Shown: positions 56,701 to 63,879 of the stretch, one piece after another
How the letters are laid out: each line of letters starts with the position of its first letter
Numbering within the stretch: position 1 is the stretch's first letter
Source of the DNA: DASSBG01 sp035699085
Lineage (GTDB): Bacteria > Pseudomonadota > Gammaproteobacteria > Xanthomonadales > Rhodanobacteraceae
Direction: 5' to 3'
NCBI GenBank assembly: GCA_035699085.1
Contig: DASSBG010000001.1
Coordinates: forward strand, 1-64,000
DNA length: 64,000 nt
Made by a program: the position numbers and the translations under genes
The notes under the pieces: generated by a model
What the model saw: the letters and a program-made list of their open reading frames with translations, nothing else
Told to the model about the DNA's origin: nothing
The model's database searches: none

Positions 56701-59700
56701 TTGCCGCGGCAATGGCCGCGTTGATCGAGCAGTAATAGGCGCTGCCGTTATGGATGCCGCCAGAGAGATTGACGGAGTCGATGGCCGCGCTGCCCCCATC
56801 ATTGCTGACGGTACGCTGGTCGATACCATTGTCGCTGAAGTCGTTGCTGCCGACGGACACGCAGCTGATCGCCGTATTTCCGCGATCAAACCAAACGGTG
56901 TGAATGTCGGGATCTGAATTACCAGGCAGGGTCGAGGCTTGGTTACCCTGCTGGATCTGCAGACCAATGTCGTTGCCGCTCAAGGTGTTGCCAGACACCG
57001 ACGAGCCCACACCTTCGACCACGATGCCGTAGTCTTCGGTTCCAGCGGACTGCGGGTCCGGATGCATGAAGCCGGTGACGGTGTTGCCACGAATGACCAC
57101 GCCGCGCGTGACGTCGATCTGCCCGCCCTCGTGCGAATCGTCATAGTAACGCCGGACCACCTGGATACCGGCACGGTCGTCCGTGGCCCACCCACCAGTG
57201 TTCAGTCCACCGGTGATCTGGTTGTCTTCGACCACAATGGCGCCATCGCCAGAATCCGCACCGGTACCGTTGGGGATCATCAGCGCCAGACCGAAACGGC
57301 CGGGATTGGTGATGGTGTTGTGCGAGATCAGGTTCGGGCGATTGCTGGGCGAACCGCTCGTGAGCTGCATGATCGCGATGCCGGTGTCGCCACCGTACCC
57401 GCTCGGATCACCGGGCACGCTGTTGTCGATGGTGTTGTTGACGATCTGCGCACCCGTTGCCGTGCCGTCTTCAAAGCCGATCGCCGTCGAGCCGACCGGG
57501 CCCATGAGGTTGTTGCCGACAGTGACGTCCTGCTTCGACCCGTTCCAGATTGCGATACCGTGGTCGTAGACATCGTGGATTGAGTTGTAGTTGATGTTGG
57601 CGCCAACAACAGTGCCGCCCACATTGATGTAGATGCCGCTGTCGTGTCCGGCGTCGCCGCAATCGTGGATGACGTTGTTCTGGACCGTCAGACCGTCGCT
57701 GCCGCTCTCTGCGCGGACGCAATTGTCCGGATAGTTGCGAATCTCGAACCCTGCGACGGTGACGTTGTCGGCCCCGCCGTTGATCTCGACGCCATTCCCG
57801 GTGAGGCCTGTGCCGTCCAGGATCGCAACGGGCGCGGATGTCGGGCCCGCGTCAGCCGACGCGGCCGGCGCCGGAAGCGGCAGGCTGGTCCCGCCTCCGA
57901 TCAGCCGGATGCCCGGGCGCGAGATAACGACATTCTCCTTGTACACGCCGGCCGGCACGAGGATTTCGTCGTTGTCCTGCGTATCCGCATCGTTGATGGC
58001 GAGCATGATGCTCGTGAACTTCGCGCCATCACGGACACGCGTCACGAAACCGTTGATGTGATCGGTGTCGCCGATGCTCCCGCCGGTAATGTTGACCACC
58101 GGCTGGGTGCCGTACTTGTTGAACTGCTCAAGGCCGCTGACGCTGTGGCCCAGGCCGTCGCCGAAGGTGTTGTTGGAGCAGACTTCAATCGGCTCGTAGT
58201 CGTTGTCGCCGTCGTCGACGACGTTGATGCCGGTGAGCTGCGTACCCGGCGTCGACGTCTCCTCGAAGGTGTTGCTGCAGATCGTGACGTTCTTCATCGT
58301 GGCGCCGGCGCGGGCACGCACGGTGATGCCGACCTGGTTCAGCGTGTTGCTGCTGCCGTTGTCGGCAAAGAGGGAATTGGTGACGCTGAAGCCGTCGATG
58401 GCGCTGCCCGGGCCGCCGGTCTTGATCCACAGAGCGCCACCCCAGGGGGTGGTGTCGGCGCCATCGTTGCTGTGGAACTGCGTGTTGTCGATGCTCCAGT
58501 TGGTGAGCTTGCCGGTACCAGACCCCGAGCCGCCATAAGGCAGTATCCCCACCTTGCGATTGCCGGTGAAGGTCGAGCCCGTGATGCTCAGGTTGCTGAC
58601 GTTGGCGGTGCTGCCGGTGCGCAGGCCGATGTCGTTCGCCTGGAACACGCTGTTGTTGATGGCGATGTCATCGTCGTCGCCGCCGAAATCGATGCCGCTG
58701 CCGGCGTTGTCGCTGGCCGCGATGTTGTCGAATGACAGGTGCGACGATCCGCTGATCTGGATGCCGTTGCCCGCGGGGTTGCTGACGCGAAGCTGAGAAA
58801 GGACCAGCGGCTCTCCTTCCGCACCGCTGGCCTGGATCACCACCGGCGCGGCAATGACCGTGTCGCCTGGCAGGTGCCCGTCACCGATCAGCTGCACCGG
58901 CTTGGTCAGGGTGACAGCGTCGCTGTACGTACCCTTGGCGACACAAACGGTGCCGCCGCTCTCGACGTTGTTGATGCCGTCGGGGATCGTGGCGAAGGCG
59001 TCGATGCCGACGTGGACAACGGCCGTGCCGCAGCCCGCGGATGCACTGTTGAAGGTGAATTCCTGGCCGTAGCTGGCGCCGGCGAAGGCGTCATCGACGT
59101 AGGTGACGAGGTTGGCACTGGTGGTGATGTCGTAGTTCACCGTGCCGAGGCCGGCGTCGGCCGTGTGGTCGAAGGTGCGGCCGAGCAGCGCGCCCTGCTG
59201 CACCGAGTCCATGTCCGCCGGCATGACGCCGTCGAAGACGTTGTCGGCAGCGCTGACATTGCCCGCGAAGGGCCGCACATCGGTGTCCGGCAAGCTGCCG
59301 ACGCCGGCATAGTCAAGATAGCCGCACAGCGGCGTGCCGGCGGTCTGGCAGTTGTAATTGTCGAGGTGGAAGTACCAGCGCAGGTTGCCGTCGAAGCTGT
59401 TGGCCTCACCGCCAGCACTGCCGCCGAACAGCAGCGTGCCATAGGCGGCCGTGCCGCCGGCGTCATTGTCGTTGAGCAGTTCGACCGCGGTGCCGCCGTA
59501 GGTGCCGCTGCCGCCGAAGCTGTTGCCCTTGGCGGTGATGCCGATCGGAAGCGGCAGCAGCGGAGGGACGTCGCTGCTGATTTCCTTGTTGCTGAGGACA
59601 AGCGACACAAAATTGGTCGCGCCCGCCTTCGGAGTGAAAGTGTTGCCCGTCAGCGTGACGGCCGGGTAGTTCTCGACCAGGACGCCCCGGAAATCACCGC

Positions 59701-61573
59701 CGTACCCACTGAAACTGTTGTTCGCGACAAGCGTCGGGATGTTCTGAGGGTTGTGGATCAGCCGCACCAAGGACCAGTCGGCCGGCAGCGGGAGCCCGAC
59801 GGCGTCGCTCAGGGCACTGAAGGCGTTGGTGTCAATCGTGACCTGGCTGACGCTGGCATTGGGTGCGTCGAATTCCAGGCCGCGGCCCTGCAACACGTTG
59901 CCGGTGATGCTGATGCTGGTGCTGGTCGACTGCGGCGTGACGGTCGCGAAGCGGATGTGGATGTCGTGATTGAGCGTCTTGATGACGTTGCCGCTGATGG
60001 TGCCGAGACCGGCGTCCATGTCGATGCCGGCGCGAAGGTACACGCCGTTGTCGAAGTCCCCCATGCCGTCGATGAGGTTGTTGCTGATGGTGACGCTGGA
60101 GCCGTTGTAGCGGCCGAGACTCAGCGAGTTGCGGACGTCATTGATCGAGATGGCGTTGCGGAAACCGTAGCTGGCGTTCGCGCCGGAGCCGCTGCGGCTG
60201 TTGACGAAGTGGTTGCCGCTGATGGTCAGGCCATCGACGAAGCCGCTGGCGAGGATGCCCTCGGCGACATGGCTCTGGTCCATGTCGAACTCGAAGTTCT
60301 GGATGTGCACCCCGGTGACGCGATGGTCGCTGCCGTCATTGACGACCAGCATTGGCTGGTTCGGACCGCCCGAGGCCATGCCGATCTGGGGCTGCGTCGC
60401 ACCCTCGCCGATCAGGCGCAGGCCGTCCTGGGCAATTTCAAGCGGCGCGGCAAGCGCATAGCTGCCGCTGGCCACATGGACGGTGGCATTGGTGCCCGCC
60501 TGCGTCAGCGCATAGGCGATCGTCGCGCAGGGGCTGGTCTCGACGCTGCAGTCGCCGCTGTCGCTGCCGGTGGTGGCGACCCAGCGGTCGTTGTCGAAGT
60601 CGGTGGTGTAACCGGCGCCGGCGTCCGGAGTCACCGATAGATCGTCGATGTAGAAGCCGAACGGGCGGTTCGCGACAGAGTAGGTGTCCCAGGGCAAACG
60701 GCCCGAGGTATCGGCGCTCTCAATTACCCGGAAGCCGACGTGGTCGACGGCGACCAGCGTACCCTGGGTGGCGAAGGTGCCGTCCATGTACGCCATTTCC
60801 CAGCTGAACACGTTGTCCTGCTGGAACACCTCGGTGCCATTGGCGTCTGCGACCGTAACTGCAACCACGTCGTTATGCTCGCCGTCGTTGAAGGTCGCGT
60901 CGATAACCACGTGGTACCAGACGCCACGAGTCAGCGGCTCGGATTCGTCAACGACATAGGTTTCGTCATTCAGCGGTGCCGCCAGGTCGCCACGGCCGCT
61001 CGGGTCCACGCCGATGCTGCGGAAAGTAACGCTGCCGCCCGAGTCGCTCACGTCGACATAGGTCATGCGACGGCCGGCCGCGTCGGTCAGCGAACTCGAG
61101 ACCTGGGCGCCGGTGTTGGCGACATCGGGCGCCATGAACCAGAAGCCGTAGGCGATGTGACTGCTTTGCGGGCTGGCACCACCGCTGGTGGTGGAGCCGG
61201 ACTCGCCGACCACGCCCACGGCCGGCGACAGGAACGCATTCACTGCGCCCGTGTGGTACCAGTTGGAGACGCGCCAGGATTGGTTGCCGCTGTGCGCGGC
61301 CGCCGTGGTGATCTCGTTGTCGAGCCTGGCCGAGCTGGCGACCCAGCCGCCCTGCCCGCCGATCGAGGGGCCGACGAGGCGGTCGTCGCTTTCCTGCCAG
61401 CCACCCGAAGGCGCCGGGCTGATTTGCCCGGTTGTGTAGGGTCCGATGGTTCGTTGTGGCGACGAGTTGAAGGTATCAGCGTTGGCCGGCAGCGCAAACG
61501 CCAGTCCGGCAACCAATACCGTGGCAGCGAAAGCCTGCGCGCGGCGAGTCCATGAAAACGAGGACATATCCAT
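50762..61573 (-). CDS. 3,603-residue secreted mosaic protein: beta-helix, Big-1-like, MBG and DUF11-like domains
   Basis: One unbroken 10.8-kb frame from ATG 61573 (AAGGGAAC upstream). Signal peptide 1-32 (ending ALPANA|DTF). About 33-325: a lectin-like beta domain. Four parallel beta-helix modules start near residues 330, 850, 1180 and 1610, the last three opening with a shared pattern (e.g. SINAAIAAANPGDSITVGAG). A Big-1-like Ig domain lies near 1940-2045, then at least nine MBG-type units (YDGNPHA.., VTYDG, PTEAGSYSVLA, TLVI) to about 3330, interrupted by two other beta segments. A DUF11-like domain (VTNTGDEPLAEVPLADVLPD) ends in LFRDGFEDGG (3459 on), then a 135-residue tail without membrane anchor, autotransporter or PEP-CTERM signal. 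Likely a cell-surface or released adhesin/glycan-binding protein; the role is not proven. Confidence 0.88.
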   Translation of the reverse strand: MDMSSFSWTRRAQAFAATVLVAGLAFALPANADTFNSSPQRTIGPYTTGQISPAPSGGWQESDDRLVGPSIGGQGGWVASSARLDNEITTAAAHSGNQSWRVSNWYHTGAVNAFLSPAVGVVGESGSTTSGGASPQSSHIAYGFWFMAPDVANTGAQVSSSLTDAAGRRMTYVDVSDSGGSVTFRSIGVDPSGRGDLAAPLNDETYVVDESEPLTRGVWYHVVIDATFNDGEHNDVVAVTVADANGTEVFQQDNVFSWEMAYMDGTFATQGTLVAVDHVGFRVIESADTSGRLPWDTYSVANRPFGFYIDDLSVTPDAGAGYTTDFDNDRWVATTGSDSGDCSVETSPCATIAYALTQAGTNATVHVASGSYALAAPLEIAQDGLRLIGEGATQPQIGMASGGPNQPMLVVNDGSDHRVTGVHIQNFEFDMDQSHVAEGILASGFVDGLTISGNHFVNSRSGSGANASYGFRNAISINDVRNSLSLGRYNGSSVTISNNLIDGMGDFDNGVYLRAGIDMDAGLGTISGNVIKTLNHDIHIRFATVTPQSTSTSISITGNVLQGRGLEFDAPNASVSQVTIDTNAFSALSDAVGLPLPADWSLVRLIHNPQNIPTLVANNSFSGYGGDFRGVLVENYPAVTLTGNTFTPKAGATNFVSLVLSNKEISSDVPPLLPLPIGITAKGNSFGGSGTYGGTAVELLNDNDAGGTAAYGTLLFGGSAGGEANSFDGNLRWYFHLDNYNCQTAGTPLCGYLDYAGVGSLPDTDVRPFAGNVSAADNVFDGVMPADMDSVQQGALLGRTFDHTADAGLGTVNYDITTSANLVTYVDDAFAGASYGQEFTFNSASAGCGTAVVHVGIDAFATIPDGINNVESGGTVCVAKGTYSDAVTLTKPVQLIGDGHLPGDTVIAAPVVIQASGAEGEPLVLSQLRVSNPAGNGIQISGSSHLSFDNIAASDNAGSGIDFGGDDDDIAINNSVFQANDIGLRTGSTANVSNLSITGSTFTGNRKVGILPYGGSGSGTGKLTNWSIDNTQFHSNDGADTTPWGGALWIKTGGPGSAIDGFSVTNSLFADNGSSNTLNQVGITVRARAGATMKNVTICSNTFEETSTPGTQLTGINVVDDGDNDYEPIEVCSNNTFGDGLGHSVSGLEQFNKYGTQPVVNITGGSIGDTDHINGFVTRVRDGAKFTSIMLAINDADTQDNDEILVPAGVYKENVVISRPGIRLIGGGTSLPLPAPAASADAGPTSAPVAILDGTGLTGNGVEINGGADNVTVAGFEIRNYPDNCVRAESGSDGLTVQNNVIHDCGDAGHDSGIYINVGGTVVGANINYNSIHDVYDHGIAIWNGSKQDVTVGNNLMGPVGSTAIGFEDGTATGAQIVNNTIDNSVPGDPSGYGGDTGIAIMQLTSGSPSNRPNLISHNTITNPGRFGLALMIPNGTGADSGDGAIVVEDNQITGGLNTGGWATDDRAGIQVVRRYYDDSHEGGQIDVTRGVVIRGNTVTGFMHPDPQSAGTEDYGIVVEGVGSSVSGNTLSGNDIGLQIQQGNQASTLPGNSDPDIHTVWFDRGNTAISCVSVGSNDFSDNGIDQRTVSNDGGSAAIDSVNLSGGIHNGSAYYCSINAAIAAANPGDSITVGAGSYPENVVVDKSVTLQGPFAGTAGYDSSRDGTGEAVINPASGNALKIKADGVTFDGFTIADVNDDAIVARADSSSRGDNTIITNNRVVNVNGGSGLFTNGEPETPLSGWTVNDNLFSGVHAATGSGINLWDVKNSIVSGNHLQDMGFAGIQLAKATNVQVTGNTVTTTGANGISAGNVSDDITISGNTIVNANTGNNANQAGLTLSGDTTNVAMLCNSVSGTSGHNGFSTAEGVTGNTFTGNRIFDNALTVGTDIVHTMGLTVDIGSNWYGGDAASVSGTGVSVADPLSATPIGTAVCTNPDPATANAPTQLALVSGGGQSAPVTASFANPLVVRVADALGGAVPGQAITFVAPATGASATLSPASGTSDANGEVSVNATANDQAGPYVVDASSGTLTLDGGIALTNGKGSGTVVFGTMSFTYDGNPHALSASVAEDSTATCTLDPATITDAGTYPVHAECVGANYTASGDGSATVDKATGTVVFDGLTYTGSVQNATAHIAEEPATSCTVTPAAVGPGAGSTSASATCTGSNYDASGTGVVTIAKANSTISFNQADLQQDYGSTHAVGVTTSPTITGTVDVTYDGNGAVPTEPGSYSVLATIDDPNYTGSNSAVLVIGDAADVALTISGPEMALVGDEAPYTDQLTFNGTLANTGSATSQAVHYEFHVVRIDDGNSSNGQPMPIALDDVQLCVGDASGWTAQEPDFHRNCPQDYESLYYNESAGSWNGRPAVTFRYPVNPAYDQAMPAMPVTDLPPSLVQLKPGEYQVTATVVGDDDGRVYASDMVTTTVPDAAVSYNGPLSGPTETALLSQATLANTGGRVIGNVIVRITLSDAGGAALSPTDAEFAYQDGAAFQQLPWTQDGDNLVTWYGPATGFELEDGHLATASGSTIFHRIGDYTVTYDVLDVDTLQTVYATDMIDVTIDPNAVSFDLGDLFQVYDGSPHAVSVDPAGATHTVVYEALTGASCPAAPTAGSTTPPTDAGSYCVYVTATGSYTGSASGTLVIAKADASVSLDGAVGGQISRDYDGSPQAVSATSDPAVASIKVTYDGSETPPTEAGSYSVLAVVDDANYSGIATGTLVIQQAGTPTITLDDNSDGSSDGTIHRTFSGGPQAVTASVTPTMAYTVTYVGDGGTDYPLTATPPTAVGSYHVVATTSDANYAETSASGTLVIEPVNASLEMGGDTVGVVTVPGSGTTRYSLSTDTMHLTGDAPPDLVVAQLTVSRSGGIAVGDLDIEYAATSDEGSNCSAGDTSGVWWCTLPLVDNGDGTLGAAFGPSTGFPVVDGHSSSFRTVYHRGGTFSYNVAINGVDTGATYATATKDVNVAEVQIVDTAPTSANTGVGVDSSSRMANVGTAGIGSGNAAPNNENVMGKVIIALDGATLSPDDLTVTYLEKNDNTYHVLPLVACDGGKLCADFGPQTGMNVFTGYDGTSLFRTTFATPGTYTITSRAVGMSSGAVFAETTHSLTVQASTAGIVLDVSSLSQVYGATHAVTATTTPAGLAYSVTYDGDAAVPTDAGDYDVVATITTAGYSGSTSGILHIGKAAASVTFDPASLHVVYDTNGHAAIATTAPGTFAVDYSYDGGSAEPVDAGSYTVVATVNDANYMGSATAVMVIDKATATVALGGLSATYDGNPHAATATTDPDELSTTITYDGSTDAPSAVGSYAVVATVTNPNYRGSASGTLVISPAPTANVAVSITDASDYVRYGTVLDYKINVTNTGDEPLAEVPLADVLPDTLDLDTGKWDCVPTSGASVLTCNGNGDISDTVSIPAGGNVAYLLSVSVNDDQTLPTDLVQNTIAATLEDDNAADNSATDDTQVVLFRDGFEDGGNGAEVTMVATASMQSADIGASADGSLLIPLDQLPKHEGVVQSLATGRDADGMVFRVQVMRYAGTLQTRLLTRGAHGEVASHWSKVKPGTPELALGLLKAGDGSKHLMLVGASRSIEVPVDASRISARVVAKPVAR

Positions 61574-61993
61574 GAATTGTTCCCTTTGCTTGCTGATTTC
61601 TTCATCCCGGCATCCGTCGGGATCCTTGTCGTGACGTGACTCCAGAAAATCGCTGACGCGCGCGCAGCCACTTCACGGGGTGGCTCGAACGATGGAGCGG
61701 ATGTGGTACCGGGTTTTCCCCGACCCCGGGCGCTGCTGTGCCCGTCAAACCCCCTAAACGATTCCTGAAGGCACCGGTGGGCAACGCGACCGCCATTGCC
61801 AACTGGTTCACGATTCGAGCCTGCACCTATTGACTCTGGCTTGTCAAGGTGCTGTTCAGGATTTTCTCTTTGCGGCGGCATGGAAACACACCGGGCGCTG
61901 CCGGCTTTGCGATGCCTTGATCCCGAGTCCGGTCCGGGTCCCGGAGTCCCTGCGCCTCTGGCGCGGCGTGGCCGCCTCCACTAGGCTCGCCGC
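61574..61993. other. 420-bp divergent regulatory gap between giant protein gene and phoH
   Basis: No gene is supported. Stem-loops include ATCCCG-(8 nt)-CGGGAT (around 61602-61624) in the giant gene's leader and CCACTTCAC.GTGG-type structures near 61668-61685. A GGTCCGGGTCCCGG-like heptamer remnant lies near 61930-61945. An inverted repeat at 61824-61851 is listed separately. I looked for a c-di-GMP riboswitch and did not find its conserved blocks. Confidence 0.5.
61824..61851. promoter_or_regulatory. Inverted repeat CACCT(a)TTGAC-N8-GTCAAGGTG
   Basis: Left arm CACCT-a-TTGAC and right arm GTCAAGGTG are reverse complements apart from one inserted base, spaced by 8 bp. It lies 143 bp upstream of phoH and 251 bp upstream of the giant gene. 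Each strand shows a TTGAC that could be a -35 element, but no good -10 box stands 16-18 bp away on either strand. A regulator site is possible. Confidence 0.35.
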
Positions 61994-63115
61994 ATGAGCG
62001 ACCCCACCCCGAACACGCCGACCCAGGCGCATGCGAACTTCACCCTGGAGCCGCCCGATGGACCCCGGCTGGCGCGGTTGTGCGGGCCGCTGGACACGCA
62101 CCTGCGCCAGATCGAGCGGCGGCTCGGCGTGCACATCGCCAACCGCGGCAGCGAGTTCCGGGTCAGCGGCGACCGCCAGGCGGTCGACGCCACGGCGCGC
62201 CTGCTGCGCGAGCTGTACGCACTGGCCGAGCACGAGTCCATCAGCGACCGCCAGATCAACGTGCACCTGCAGGAAGCGGGTCTTGAACCACCGGCCGAGG
62301 ACGCAGAAATCGAGCTGCCCCAGGTCAGCGTCAAGGTCAAGCGCGGGACCATCCGCGGCCGCGGCCCGAACCAGCAGCACTACCTGCATGCGATGGCCAT
62401 CCATGACATCAATTTCGGCATCGGCCCGGCCGGCACCGGAAAGACCTACCTCGCCGTGGCGATGGCCGTCGATGCACTGAACAACCAGCGGGTGCAACGC
62501 CTGATCCTGGTGCGGCCGGCGGTCGAGGCCGGCGAAAAGCTGGGCTTCCTGCCTGGCGACCTCACGCAGAAGGTGGACCCGTACTTGCGGCCACTGTACG
62601 ACGCGCTGTACGAGATGCTGGGCATCGAGAAGGTCAGCCGGCTGATCGAGCGCAACGTGATCGAGATCGCACCGCTGGCCTACATGCGCGGTCGTACGCT
62701 CAACGATTCGTTCGTGATCCTGGACGAGGCGCAAAACACCACCATCGAGCAAATGAAGATGTTCCTCACCCGTATCGGCTTCGGTTCGCTGGCGGTGATC
62801 ACCGGCGACATGACGCAAACCGACCTGCCCCGTCACGTGCGCTCGGGCCTGCGCGACGCCAGCCACGTGTTGCGCGGCGTCGACGGCGTCAGCTTCACGC
62901 ATTTCACCGCGCGGGACGTGGTGCGCCACCCGCTGGTGGCGCGCATCGTGCGGGCGTACGAGGCGGCGGAGTCGGCCGCGGGGGCGCGTGAAGCCGGAAC
63001 GGACCGAGCCGGGACCCGGGACCCGGGACCCGGGACCCGCACAGCCGACAGCACGGAGCCTCTGGCTGATGAGGCAGAGACTCGCCAAGACAATAGCGAC
63101 GGCAGCGGCTCCTGA
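61994..63115 (+). CDS. phoH: PhoH-like ATPase
   Basis: 373 residues. A KH-like N domain (RLCGPLDTHLRQIERRLGVH) is followed by the PhoH ATPase core: Walker A GPAGTGKTYLAVAMAVDALN, LVRPAVEAGEKLGFLPGDL, Walker B SFVILDEAQNTTIEQMKMFL, and VITGDMTQTDLPRHVRSGLR. The YbeZ group works with YbeY in rRNA processing and ribosome quality control. The tail after HPLVARIVRAYE is about 60 residues longer than usual and is partly encoded by four GGGACCC heptamers (63011-63038), giving AGTRDPGPGTRT. It is 21 bp before ybeY. Confidence 0.95.
   Translation: MSDPTPNTPTQAHANFTLEPPDGPRLARLCGPLDTHLRQIERRLGVHIANRGSEFRVSGDRQAVDATARLLRELYALAEHESISDRQINVHLQEAGLEPPAEDAEIELPQVSVKVKRGTIRGRGPNQQHYLHAMAIHDINFGIGPAGTGKTYLAVAMAVDALNNQRVQRLILVRPAVEAGEKLGFLPGDLTQKVDPYLRPLYDALYEMLGIEKVSRLIERNVIEIAPLAYMRGRTLNDSFVILDEAQNTTIEQMKMFLTRIGFGSLAVITGDMTQTDLPRHVRSGLRDASHVLRGVDGVSFTHFTARDVVRHPLVARIVRAYEAAESAAGAREAGTDRAGTRDPGPGTRTADSTEPLADEAETRQDNSDGSGS
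63011..63038. repeat. (GGGACCC)4 array inside the phoH 3' end
   Basis: Four exact tandem copies of GGGACCC inside the coding frame of phoH. The inverted counterpart (GGGTCCC)4 lies 139 bp on, inside the 5' end of ybeY. The heptamer contains no stop codon in any frame on either strand. Confidence 0.9.
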
Positions 63116-63136
63116 GCTTCATCGATACCCTTGCAG

Positions 63137-63661
63137 ATGCCCGCACGCCGCACCTCGCACGAATCTGACAAGCGCGCGGGTCCCGGGTCCCGGGTCCCGG
63201 GTCCCGTTGTTGTTGCCGTCAGTTACGGCCTGCCGCGCAAGAACCTGCCCGCGCCGGCCAGCTTCCGGCGCTGGGTGACGGCGGCGCTGGAGGGCGTGCG
63301 GCGGCGCAAGCCGGCCGAGGTGTCCATCCGCATCGTGGATTCGGACGAGGGCCGGGCCCTGAATGCGCGGTATCGTGGCCGTGACTACGCGACCAACGTG
63401 CTCTCGTTCCCCGCCGAGCTGCCGCCGGGCATCGACCTGCCGCTGCTCGGCGACCTCGCGATCTGCGCGCCCGTGGTGGCGCGCGAGGCCCGCGAACAGG
63501 ACAAGCCGCCGCGCGAACACTGGGCGCACCTCACGGTGCATGGCGTGCTGCATTTGCTTGGCCACGATCACATTGTGGAGGCGGAGGCCGAGCGCATGGA
63601 GGCGCTGGAGCGGCGCATCCTCGCAGGCCTTGGCATCGCCGATCCATACGCCGGCCGCTGA
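63137..63661 (+). CDS. ybeY: Endoribonuclease YbeY
   Basis: 174 residues from ATG 63137; TTG 63131 is an alternative. The metal-binding motif HGVLHLLGHDH (HxxxH..H) and TNVLSFPAELPPG are typical of YbeY, the metallo-endonuclease for 16S rRNA 3'-end maturation and ribosome quality control. Homology begins at VVVAVSYGLPRKNLP; the preceding 23 residues are an unusual extension (...KRAGPGSRVPGP) partly encoded by a (GGGTCCC)4 array. No start codon exists between the array and the homologous part, so the repeat is probably translated. Confidence 0.93.
   Translation: MPARRTSHESDKRAGPGSRVPGPVVVAVSYGLPRKNLPAPASFRRWVTAALEGVRRRKPAEVSIRIVDSDEGRALNARYRGRDYATNVLSFPAELPPGIDLPLLGDLAICAPVVAREAREQDKPPREHWAHLTVHGVLHLLGHDHIVEAEAERMEALERRILAGLGIADPYAGR
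63178..63205. repeat. (GGGTCCC)4 array inside the ybeY 5' end
   Basis: Four exact tandem copies of GGGTCCC, the inverse of the array at 63011-63038. Together they could pair as a 28-bp stem with a loop of 139 bases that spans the phoH stop and the ybeY start. Confidence 0.9.
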
Positions 63662-63879
63662 GCAAGGCTGCGCTGTTCGGGTGCAGGCGGGGTCAATCCG
63701 CCCAAGGCGGCGGACGCTGCAATGGGTGGCCCGGCGATGGTGACGGACCGGGCGGCGGCGGAATCCCGCAGCCGGCACGCAACCCTGCCGCCGGCCGCCC
63801 CGGGCGCCGCTTCAGGCCAATTCCGCTAGACTTTGCTGTTGTCGGCGTCGAGCCGGCGATACGGGACACTCCCTGAGAC

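Noticed and set aside
56600..58100. Possible foreign insert inside the giant gene, since the G+C looks slightly lower
   Set aside because: The frame and the beta-helix repeat pattern continue without a break and I could not measure composition properly, so no claim is made.
61574..61800. c-di-GMP (GEMM) riboswitch in the giant gene leader
   Set aside because: The conserved GGCAAACC and GACGCAAAGCC blocks are absent; only unrelated hairpins are seen.
61824..61851. Divergent sigma-70 promoters based on the two TTGAC elements
   Set aside because: No acceptable -10 hexamer lies 16-18 bp from either TTGAC, so only an inverted repeat was kept.
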